Assembly: GCA_032718475.1 (NCBI GenBank) | Contig: JAUCBJ010001286.1 | Location: forward strand, 95,255-159,254 | DNA from: Nemertoderma westbladi | Taxonomy: Eukaryota; Xenacoelomorpha; Nemertodermatida; Nemertodermatidae | Reading direction: 5' to 3' | Length of the DNA: 64,000 bases | Shown: positions 30,222-41,000 of the stretch, in pieces | Numbering within the stretch: position 1 is the stretch's first letter | Layout of the letters: each line of letters begins with the position of its first letter | Translations under genes and position numbers: made by a program | The notes under the pieces: model-generated | What the model was told of the DNA's origin: nothing | What the model saw: the letters and a program-made list of their open reading frames with translations, nothing else | Database searches by the model: none

Positions 30222-31232
30222 ATGAATCTTTGTTTGAATGTGATTATAAACATAGTACGATGGATCCCGGTTGTATTTATATGGGGGATAATCGGATGGT
30301 CCTATTACGCCTACGTAGTCGCAATGTGCAGCTACACCGTGGTCTCTATTACAGAGAAAACTATATACCTGGTGTTGTACCACTTGTTATTCATCCTATT
30401 TATATGGTCCTACTGGCAGGCGATATTCACTCCGGTTTGGGAGCCGCCGCGGCAGTATTTCCTCGACTCTTCGCAGAAGGCGCAACTCGATAGCGACGAT
30501 CGCGCCGACGTACAGCAGGAGCTGTTACGTGAGTTCGCGAGGGATCTTCCCATACAGACGTACACGACTACAGGACTAGTTCGCTACTGCGACGTCTGCT
30601 GCTGCATCAAGCCGGACCGCGCCCATCACTGCTCGCTCTGCCGCAAATGCGTTCTAAAGATGGACCATCACTGCCCATGGGTTAATAGCTGCGTCTCCTT
30701 CTCAAACTACAAATTCTTTCTGCTATTTCTCGGCTACGGAATATTTTACACTTGTTTCGTCGGCGCAACGGACTTCCAGTATTTTTTAGGATTCTGGAAC
30801 AATTCCATTAATGGCGACGGTAAATTCCACGTGCTTTTTCTCTTTTTCGCCGCCATTATGTTCTGCATTTCGTTAATTTCCCTCTACGGTTACCATATAT
30901 TTCTTGTTCAGGTGAACCGCAGCACGTTGGAATCTTTCCGATCCCCGATATTCCGGACCGGACCGGATAAGTGGGGGTTCAGTTTGGGCCGACGACAGAA
31001 CTTCCGTGAGGTCTTCGGGGACTTGTGGCCCATGTGGCTGGTTCCGTTGTACTCGTCGCGGGGTAACGGGTACTCGTTCGGGCGGAACGTTCAACCGGAG
31101 TCGGCGAACGGGTTGCTGTCGGGTCGCGGTTGCCGGTGGATGGAGGAGGGCGTTCTGAGTAGCGAAGATGAGGGCGGGGTGGGGGTTGGGGGCGGGATCT
31201 CTGATCTAACACCCAGTACTGCTAACAGCTGA
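30222..31232 (+). CDS. ZDHHC: DHHC palmitoyltransferase of the ZDHHC2/15/20 type, intronless
   Basis: The product is 336 residues. Four membrane segments lie at about 8-30, 48-68, 163-183 and 205-230. The cytosolic Cys-rich domain (about 120-170) holds the catalytic DHHC at 148-151, in [11 protein letters not shown]. The TTxE-type motif appears as STLE after the fourth segment. The PaCCT/tail region, including [16 protein letters not shown] and [11 protein letters not shown], matches ZDHHC2/15/20 rather than other DHHC enzymes. The enzyme attaches palmitate to cysteines of client proteins at Golgi or plasma membrane. Vertebrate counterparts have about a dozen exons; this one has none, so it is either an ancestral intron loss or a retrogene. 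The last ~30 residues are Glu/Gly-rich low complexity and run into a tandem repeat that contains the stop codon. Confidence 0.93.
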   Translation: MNLCLNVIINIVRWIPVVFIWGIIGWSYYAYVVAMCSYTVVSITEKTIYLVLYHLLFILFIWSYWQAIFTPVWEPPRQYFLDSSQKAQLDSDDRADVQQELLREFARDLPIQTYTTTGLVRYCDVCCCIKPDRAHHCSLCRKCVLKMDHHCPWVNSCVSFSNYKFFLLFLGYGIFYTCFVGATDFQYFLGFWNNSINGDGKFHVLFLFFAAIMFCISLISLYGYHIFLVQVNRSTLESFRSPIFRTGPDKWGFSLGRRQNFREVFGDLWPMWLVPLYSSRGNGYSFGRNVQPESANGLLSGRGCRWMEEGVLSSEDEGGVGVGGGISDLTPSTANS

Positions 31233-31375
31233 GGAGGGCGGGGGTGTGAGATCTAGGGGGTTGCCCGATTTAACGTCCAGTAGTGCTAACAGCTGAGAGG
31301 GGCGGGGGGGGGGGGGAATGTCCAACTAACGCCAAGTACGATTGCTGAGGGGGGATTGGGATCTCCGATAGGGGG
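31188..31375 (+). repeat. Diverged tandem repeat across the end of the DHHC gene
   Basis: Three units of about 60-70 bp share GATYTAACRYCCAGTA, GCTAACAGCTGAG and a G-rich tail. The first unit supplies the last codons and the stop; the second and third are 3' UTR. The second contains a 13-base G run (31304-31316). Confidence 0.8.
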
Positions 31376-32264
31376 ACAACGTATAGTAGTAAATGACGTT
31401 GTGTTACCGTAAAAAATATTCGTATCTATTTGTGTATAAAATTATCTGCTTTCTTTCTATTATATGTGCGACAATTATTATACCACTAAAATTTCCCCAA
31501 TTAATTGATTATATAGACGACTGTCGTTGTGCAATTTATCCCTCTGTAGGAATGAGTTGAGTACCGGTATCCTAAATTATTGTTATTGACGATGTCTTCC
31601 CTCTTTACCCGCATATTTTTCTTAGATAAAATATCATTTTGATATATTTAGATATTATTTGTTCATCAACAATGTAAGATATTTCATTAGAGAAGATTTT
31701 CATCGGTTCTCTTCTGCGTCGCGTATTATTATTTTGGTTATGTGACACCCCTGTTTAATTCAAGTCATTGGCCTACTGAGGAAAGGAACATGTTAAAGGC
31801 GCTAGTTTTTCAAGCCAAAACAATAAACGATACTCAATGACACAGTAGAAATTATTCTTTGGTAATTTATCTTAAAATGGTTTAGGCAAAAGTTACAAAA
31901 ATGCCTAAATGCTAATAATAAAAACTGCAGTTTGCAGATAGAGTGACACTTTTTTGCTCGATGATATTTTAACCATCCCTGGGGGGAAATCGACAGAACT
32001 AATACCTATGCAGAGAGGGAACCACACAATTTCCATACAATTGACGTCCAATAATTTTTAAACATATTGAACGTTAGTAAATTTCCATGTATTGGTAAAT
32101 TGTTCAAAAAATTTATAAAAAAAATGAATTTTGTCCAAAATCCTCTAATTACTTAATTAAATACATAACTTTTTTTCATGCGCAACATTCCATAAATTTT
32201 TTCAATATAAAAAGCGAAAAGTGCATCTTCTCTTCACAGTATATACACCATATTAAAAAAATCA
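31376..32264. other. AT-rich noncoding stretch 3' of the DHHC gene
   Basis: No gene. It contains a partial copy of the dispersed AACAGGTTACA...AACAATAAACGA repeat near 31.8 kb. Confidence 0.5.
31781..31834 (+). repeat. Partial copy of the dispersed CAATAAACGA repeat
   Basis: GAAAGGAACATGTTAAAGG then AAGCCAAAACAATAAACGA aligns with the core of the MITE copies at about 33.6 and 39.0 kb, without their termini. Confidence 0.6.
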
Positions 32265-34105
32265 GGAGTGTCAGCAGACTATAATAATAAGACTACAAAT
32301 TAAAGTCACACCAAAATTGATGAAAATTTCACCAAAAAAATTTTATTACACCAATTTATAAAATGTTACCCCAAAAAAAATTATTCAACACCAAATAAAA
32401 TAAAGTAATAAATAAATTTGTCAACACCAAAAACAATTGTTCAACACCAAAAACAATTATTCAACACCAATATTAATAAATGCTCCCCAAAACCAATGAT
32501 TCACACCAAAATAAATGACAAAACCCCCCAAAATAAATACAAATTTTCCCAAAATAAATACAAATTTTCTCAAAGTAAATGCAAATGTTCCCAAAATAAA
32601 TACATAATACCCCAAAATAAATACATAATCCCCCAAAATAAATATATAAAGATAAACCCCCATAATAAATACATAATACCCCTATATAAATACATAATCC
32701 CCCAAAATAAATATATAAACCCCCATAATAAATACATAATCCCCCAAAATAAATTCATAATCCCCCAAAATAAATACTTAATCCCCAAAAATAAATACTT
32801 ATTCCCCCAAAATAAATACATAATCCCCCAAAATAAATACTTATTCCCCCAAAATAAATACATAATCCCCAAAATAAATACTTATTCCCCCAAAATAAAT
32901 ACTTATTCCCCCAAAATAAATACATAATCCCCCAAAATAAATACATAATCCCCCAAAATAAATACATATTCCCCCAAAATAAATACTTATTCCCCCAAAA
33001 TAAATACATAATCCCCCAAAATAAATATATAAAGATAAACCCCCATAATAAATACATAATACCCCTATATAAATACATAATCCCCCAAAATAAATATATT
33101 TTCCCCCAAAATAAATACATAATCCCCCAAAATAAATACATATTCCCCCAAAATAAATGCTTATTCCCCCAAAATAAATACATAATCCCCCAAAATAAAT
33201 TTATAATCCCCCAAAATAAATTCATAATCCCCCAAAATAAATACATAATCCCCCAAAATAAATACATATTCCCCCAAAATAAATGCTTATTCCCCCAAAA
33301 TAAATACATAATCCCCCAAAATAAATTCATAATCCCCCAAAATAAATACATAATCCCCCAAAATAAATACTTATTCGCCCAAAATAATCAAATATTATAC
33401 CAAAATAAAGAGACTCTTGAGTTACAGACTCTCAATTGAAGACTATTATTGTTGACTATTGTTACGTGTATCGTCGGGTGAGTACAAAACAAAGACAAAA
33501 GATCCACTGATTTACTGCCCGTTCTGTACAAAACAAAGAGGTAAAGTCGTATTAGGTCCCAAAGCGCGCTAGGCCCCTGCCATTTAAAGGAACAGGTTAG
33601 TAAAGGAACAGGTTACAAAGGCGTGTTGGGGGAACCAAAACAATAAACGAAAGTTCACATGTTACAAGATTATGAGGGTCTTTATAATTGGGTCTTTGGA
33701 CTTATAAATAATGAATGAATTTGTATAAATAAATTTTCCATAAACTATTTGGTGCTGGAAGAATTGTTGTTGGTTGACAAGTAATTATTTTAGGGAGATT
33801 GAATAATTATTTTTGGGGTGTGAATAATTGTTTTTGGGGGAATGAATAATTGTTTTTGGAGAATGAATAATTGTTTTTGGGGGATTGATAATTGTTTTGG
33901 GGGGATCACTAATTGTTTTTGGGGGATTAATAATTGTTTTGGGGGGATGAATAATTGTTTTTGGTGAGTGAGATATTCAAAATTGGGGGATGTAAATTGG
34001 TGCTACAAAAAAATATATTTGGTGCTAAATAATTTGTTGGTGAGAAATCATCTAATTTGGGGTGGCATTCAATTAGTGGCGTAATAATAATACGTGCTGC
34101 CGTTT
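32265..34105. mobile_element. Foldback-like element with minisatellite arms
   Basis: The left arm is a long array of 21-bp units (CCCCCAAAATAAATACATAAT and variants) preceded by CACCAAAAACAATTGTTCAA units. The right arm (33770-34105) carries the reverse complement of the latter (GAATAATTGTTTTTGGGGG units). The outer ends also mirror each other: CACACCAAAATTGATGAAAA on the left against TTCATCTAATTTGGGGTGGC-like sequence on the right. The arms are unequal because the left 21-bp array has expanded to about 800 bp. The centre holds a separate MITE. The 169- and 198-codon open frames are stop-free repeat, not genes. Confidence 0.65.
33475..33690 (+). mobile_element. MITE of the GGGTGA...CAAAACAAA family, nested in the foldback element
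   Basis: It starts GGGTGAGTACAAAACAAAGAC and shares GAGGTAAAGTCG, TTAGGTCCCA, ATTTAAAGGAACAGG, the CCAAAACAATAAACGA core and GTTACAAGATTATG with the copy near 39.0 kb. The right terminus is diverged, so that end is approximate. A partial internal duplication of GTACAAAACAAAGA and of TAAAGGAACAGGTTA is present. Confidence 0.65.
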
Positions 34106-34813
34106 CTATAATAGTTACATAGAATTGGATATATCACGTACAGTATGCAGGATCTGTACATATCACTTCACTTATTCGGAGATATCACATACTAAACTAA
34201 TAACCTTTATTATACGTATTTTTATTAATGTTAATTGTATTGGTTACAAATAAATGCCCAGAGTTCCATGCCTGAAGTGTACGTACGTTCAAGCACTACA
34301 TAATTGTATATTAATTGCTAAACAATTAGTTGTAGTTTATTTTAATGTTAAATCTGTGCTCTTCATTGCACAAAATGTGCTGCTTCTTTATTGACATTTG
34401 ATTATTTATTTGTTTGTATATTGAATATCCTAGTTAGAGAAATTATATATAAAAATTATATCAAACAATATATTTATCACAATTATTATTAAATTTAATC
34501 ATTTTGTTTAACAACATAAAGATAATATCCGATAACTAATAAATACCTTATTCGGCATCAGTTAGTGTGTGACGATTATACATACCAGTAACATTAAATA
34601 TAAACTATACATAACCGGTTAACAAATAACCACACAAATATTAATTTTACAAAACTGTAAGTAATTTGTGATAAGTGTTCACTAATCACTAAAGATAGTG
34701 AGTTGTTTTGGAATAGATTACTAAGCAATGCATTCATATTTCGTACGGAAACCAAGACGAAGAGTATTTCCTCCATAGTAGACAAAACTAGTTCAATATA
34801 CTTTGTCTACATT
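34106..34813. other. AT-rich noncoding 3' flank of the KLHL10-like gene
   Basis: No ORF is supported. The 3' UTR of the KLHL10-like transcript must begin here, but the polyadenylation site cannot be chosen with confidence. Confidence 0.5.
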
Positions 34814-35046
34814 CTATAGCATTGGATCGTCTTCAATGGCCACCGCCGCGTCTTGAGGTATCAAGAAATTGTCCAATCGGTGACGAGTTCTTGCCTCAAT
34901 ATAGTCATATGCATTCGGTGGTTGCCTAACAACACACAGTTTCAAGGCACTTCTATTCACCATCATTGGTGTAATGCTGTACCATTGGTTGGTTAAGTCG
35001 TCATAGAACTCCGATTGGGCTATCGTTGTGTCGCCATCGAAACCAC
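34814..35046 (-). CDS. KLHL10: KLHL10-like terminal exon
   Basis: Acceptor TTTATTTATAG, then GT completing a Gly codon and GFDGDTTIAQSEFYDDLTNQ, NRSALKLCVV and a ~40-residue acidic tail to the TAG stop. The phase fits the donor at 41657 exactly, across an intron that contains the DCST1-like gene. Confidence 0.87.
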
Positions 35047-38000
35047 CTATAAATAAATAATATTCGAGTAAATAATACAATTTGCACGGGCACAATATTT
35101 GTTACTATCAGTGCTGTATTTTTCAGTTCAGTAACATAAAGCATGCTGCGGAAAAGTTTAACAAGTTCAAGTTTATAAATGGTCATTTAGGTAATCAATC
35201 ACCATGTTTGTTATTAATCACTTGTTCTAGCTATCCGTCACTATCAGGCATTTCATCCGTGGCAGCTTCGCTTAGTAGTTCCAACTCTTCTATGGGCTTA
35301 CAAGCGTAACACTCTTCATTTAATTCATCCCAGCATTGACCGCAATACCCAAATGAACAACTTTTGTTTGGACATTTAAAATATTTCGATTTCTTGTTAG
35401 AGCTGTCTCCACAAACCAAACACTTATCCCAACTCGAGCCTATTAGTTTCGTACAAGGTCTCAGAAATGGCAACTCCGACGACAAGGCCATCATAAACGT
35501 ATTATCATGCTCTAGTTTCCTTTTCTTTGCATTTCTCACCAGTCTCTTTATAGCGAACCGGATATAGGTGACTCGCTTTTTTAGAGTCGTGTTATACAGC
35601 CAAAGTATCCGTTGTTTTTCCCGTTTTCTATAAAAGAATGCGCATATCCTGCTTCTGCTCCGCATGAAGTAACGCTCAAGATATTGAAGAACAGCCAAAG
35701 TTGTTAAAAGAATGTAAATTTCTACTAGAATGTGCGTAGCAGTTTGTGCTGGTTTTACCATACACTTGTCATTCGATTCTTGAATGTCTATGGTATATAT
35801 CTGAGTGGGGTCTTTCAGCGCTCCCAATAACTCCCTGAATGTTTCAGCCAAAAACCCTTCCCCCATAACCTTATACTGAAACACATGACGCCCAATAGCC
35901 TCTGTTCCCGTTCTTGTATGCGAATATACCAAATCCATGGCATTGAAAATTAATTTGTCCATAATAACAATGACAGTAACGATAATTACACGAAGAACAA
36001 GCTGCACTACTTGGATCATAAAAGATGTCTTCTCTTTTGCGTTTAATTTAAGACTATAGGGTTCAGTTAAAATTTTCTTCTCCAACTTTCTGAGCGGAAA
36101 TAAGTATCTTGATCCTCTTTCCAACCTTCTTCTATCAATTCTTTCGAAATAATTTGTAATAAAATGATTATCATAGCTGATGTCTTCCATGTAGTTTTTC
36201 TCGTATGTGTAAGCCGAATAGAATATCGTCATAAATACCAACGACATCACAAGTACGAGTACATCTACAACGAGAACGAACCAGGCCTTAACTTGCCGAA
36301 AATAATACTCCAGCTCCATTGCAAAATCAGCGCTAAGTCTGATGTAGAGGTTCTCTGGATTTGTTGTCAACTTGTACAAGATGTTCACCTGTAGTTGAGT
36401 GTCGATTTCCCGTATGGAGTCTCGAGTTTTAACGTAAATATCCGAAATATCAGGCGGAATGTAGGATTCCTCCGGGCAGATAAATTCGATCCAGTACATG
36501 AATCCGCACCAAGGTGCTTTTATGATCGCACATAGGAGAGATGCCGCCCATTCGGGCCAACCTATAGCTGCCATGCACTTCTTGTGCACCCTAGCCAATT
36601 CCTTCTTGCACTTTTTTTTCGCCATTCTAAATATTTTATCACAACTCACTTCCAACTTCTCCTCATATGAATCTATCATGGCCTCTTTATCTTTATAGTC
36701 CCCGTCTTCATCGTGACTATCATCAAATCCTCGTTCGAATTCGTTAATAATCGGAAAGAAATCCTCCTTAAGACCTTCTGTTTTCTCAGCCATGTTTTTG
36801 CTTTTCATCGTAATATTCGCCATAGACAGGAAAAACGGCGCATTAATGAAGTTGAATATAGCTATGGAATGTCGAAATCCCATCTCCGTGGAACACGCTA
36901 TCGAAAAAGCTATAGACTGGAAGTTATTCCCCATATTTACAATGGGGTACTCGATGACCAGTCCAAGAATAACCGTAGCTAACACAGTACGCCCGGCCCG
37001 ACCGCACATGGTGGGTATGAGCAGACAGACTAGGCACCGACAATAGGATGACAGACCTACACCGACGGTAATCGGTACGACTAACGAGTAGAAGATGACG
37101 TCTCTGTAGTACTGAGAGAAAGAAAGATTGAGCATGTAGAGATTGTAGAAAGAGACACCGATAATGTATCCAATAGCCGCCCCGAATATAAGTCTTACGA
37201 TGTAATATATAAAGGATGGCTGTTCCTCAAATATCGTTGTATAGATCGGCGGGATCCAGATGCGCAGCCACAGCTGAAATCGTTCTATTAGCAGTCGGAC
37301 CTTCATTGCCACAATAACAGTATTATCTTTTTATGAAACTTATGTCAATATTATTAATCTCATTTAAGTCCCATGTCCTTCACAACAATTAATAAATAAT
37401 ATATAAAGCACCATTTTCGTTAGCAAAAGTTATACAAAAATTATCAAAAGTTATATAACTATTTCCAAAGCCTCTATTAAAAGCTATATAAAAATTTCTA
37501 AAAGTTATTAAAAATTCTTAAAAGTTATATAATATTCGTAACAGTTAAATAAAGTAAATTAACTACAGTACTGCGTTTATAAATATTCTAGAATACATAA
37601 TTAGGCTGACAATAATACAATCGGATTACTATGTAATTCTTATATCACGTTTTGGAATTTTGATACAATTTTGAGGAATTTTTATTTTTTATATAACTTT
37701 TAAAAATTTTATACATCTTTTAATACAACTTTTTGAAATTTTTATACAACTTTTGCTATCGAAAATGGTGCTTAATATATATAGCAGTGTTAAAAATTTC
37801 AAACACTTCTTTTAGCTAACGAATTTTCTCGATTTCGTATCCCTGGGTTAATTATAATTGTCGGACCACGGTAGGTAAAGAATCGGGAGCATGGACATCG
37901 ATAAATATTTTATTTGTTGTTTTTAAGTCACATTTTTTACCAAACTTATTAACAAATTTAACAAAAAGAAGACCACTTTTATGTCAACAGAATAGCAATG

Positions 38001-41000
38001 TTTGAATTACAATTAACATAATGTCATGTATTTTCCATAACATTAATTGCATTAGGCCTACTATTTCATTAAAATACATAGCGCTGATGGTATACACAGT
38101 TTATTTAATATTCTAGAATATTATAATATCATAAAAGGGCCTACTCTCTACCTATTTTGATATTTTGCTTTATCCATTTCATTACGTTAATTATTAGGGT
38201 ATGTTATGTAATTGACGATATTTAAGCTAAAATAGGGCCAGATTAAAGTGAAAAGAAAGCTAGACAGGACAATCCGCAGAAAATCCATTACGTCACGATG
38301 TTAATTTTCTACGAAAGACTTAAAACATTAAATTCATCGACAGTGTAGTCTCATTACACCGCGCCCTGGAATATAGTCGTAAATCGGTGAAACGTGTACG
38401 TGTTAAACAATGCAAATATATTTGAATTTGGTTGCGATATAGCTGAGATATGGGCATTTGAATGTTCCATGTATTTACTTGCGCTGCAGGCCATTTATTC
38501 TATTAATAAATACACAATGTTCTGGAACATTTTGTTTATCTCATTAGTAGCTGGGCAACAATGCAATGACTATAATTAAAGTAAAATTACATTGATATTC
38601 ATAAATAATCAATATGTTCTAGAACATGGCGTATTTATTAAATATAATAAACGGATTGTAGCGGAAGTGAATACATACTGTACAACATTCGAAAGCCCAT
38701 AATATATCAACTATTTCCCTACCAAATTAAATATGTTCCTTTTACGGCCAGCTTTCCACAAGTACCAACAACTGGTATAAGGTTGAAACTGAATTACGAC
38801 TGGTGCAATATCGCCTGCGACACTTTTTTCAAATGCTTGTAACTAAAGATTGAAAGCGAAAATAAAAATTCTGGCTCACCCACTAAGCTTTTTCTGTTTC
38901 AAATTTAAATAAATCTCATTTTAATTTGTAGAACAATATAGCGGGGGGGGGGGGGGGGGGGTCTATGGGTGAGTGTACAAAACAAAGACCAAAAGAGGTA
39001 AAGTCGCGTTAGGTCCCATTGCCATTTAAAGGAACAGGGTACAGAGTCGTGTTGGAGGAACCAAAACAATAAACGACAGTTAACGCATGTTACAAGATTA
39101 TGCAGGTCTGGGTCTTTATTTTATTATCTTTTCTTTTATTATTTTTGTTTGACTATTGGGTGTTTGTTTTGTATTCACCCGGGGGGAGTATCACTGATTT
39201 ACGACACCGTATTCCAGGACATGTGAATTAGATGTTAAACAGCTACCACAAGATAATGTGAAGACGTAGAGCAAAGGATGTGTTCTGAAAGTGGCCACAG
39301 CCTCCACCTTGAACAACCTTCATGAATTCTTAAGGAAGGAATTGCAACACCGGATGGGACTGTGAAGAAAGCAATTGTATGGTCGGGATGAATGCGGTCA
39401 GAAGAACTGCATAAACTAAAGCGGGGTGACATCAAGAAAACGGATTGTGGGTTTGTCATCGTGTTTAGCAGATCGAAGCAAGTTGGTGAAATCCATACGG
39501 GTACCACACTGTACTTGTGGTTACTGAGTTGATACTTACTGAAATCCATACGGGTACCACACTGTACTTGTGGTTACTGAGTTGATACTTACTGAAATCC
39601 ATACGGGTACCACACTGTACTTGTGCTTACTGAGTTGATACTTACTGAAATCCATACGGGTACCACACTGTACTTGTGGTTACTGAGTTGGCACATGCTG
39701 AAATCCATACGGGTACCACACTACACTTGTGGTTACTGAGTTGATACTTACTGAAATCCATACGGGTACCCCATTGTACTTGTGGTTACTGAGTTGATAC
39801 TTACTGAAATCCATACGGGTACCACACTGTACTTGTGGTTACTGAGTTGGCACATGCTGAAATCCATACGGGTACCACACTACACTTGTGGTTACTGAGT
39901 TGATACTTACTGAAATCCATACGGGTACCCCATTGTACTTGTGGTTACTGAGTTGATACTTACTGAAATCCATTCGGGTACCACATTGTACTTGTGGTTA
40001 CTGAGTTGATACTTACTGAAATCCATGGGTACCACACTGTACTTGTGGTTACTGAGATGATACTAAATGAAATCCATACGGGTACCACACTGTACTTGTG
40101 GTTACTGAGTTGATACTTACTGAAATCCATTCGGGTACCACATTGTACTTGTGGTTACTGAGTTGATACTTACTGAAATCCATGGGTACCACACTGTACT
40201 TGTGGTTACTGAGATGATACTAAATGAAATCCATACGGGTACCACACTGTACTTGTGGTTACTGAGTTGATACTTACTGAAATCCATACGGGTACCACAC
40301 TGTACTTGTGGTTACTGAGTTGATACTTACTGAAATCCATACGGGCACCACACTGTACTTGTGGTTCCTGAGTTGGCACATACTGAAATCCATACGGGTA
40401 CCACACTGCACTTGTGGTTACTGAGTTGATACTTGCTGAAATCCATACGGGTACCACATTGTACTTGTGGTTACTGAGTTGATACTTACTGAAATCCATA
40501 CGGGTACCACATTGTACTTGTGGTTACTGAGTTGATACTTACTGAAATCCATACGGGTACCACACTGTACTTGTGGTTACTGAGTTGATAATTACTGAAA
40601 TCCATACGGATACCACACTGTACTTGTGGTTACTGAGTTGATACTTACTGAAATCCATACGGGTACCACACTGTACTTGTGGTTACTGAGTTGATACTTA
40701 CTGAAATCCATACGGGTACCACACTGTACTTGTGGTTACTGAGTTGGTACTTACTGAAATCCATACGGGTACCACACTGTACTTGTGGTTACTGAGTTGA
40801 TAATTACTGAAATCCATACGGATACCACACTGTACTTGTGGTTACTGAGTTGATACTTACTGAAATCCATACGGGTACCACACTGTACTTGTGGTTACTG
40901 AGTTGATACTTACTGAAATCCATACGGGTACCACACTGTACTTGTGGTTACTGAGTTGGTACTTACTGAAATCCATACGGGTACCACACTGTACTTGTGG

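Noticed and set aside
32418-33351. Open frames of 169 (+) and 198 (-) codons with NKYIIPQ or YLFWGIM repeats
   Set aside because: The 21-bp period is a multiple of three, so the repeat stays open on both strands. No coding signal.
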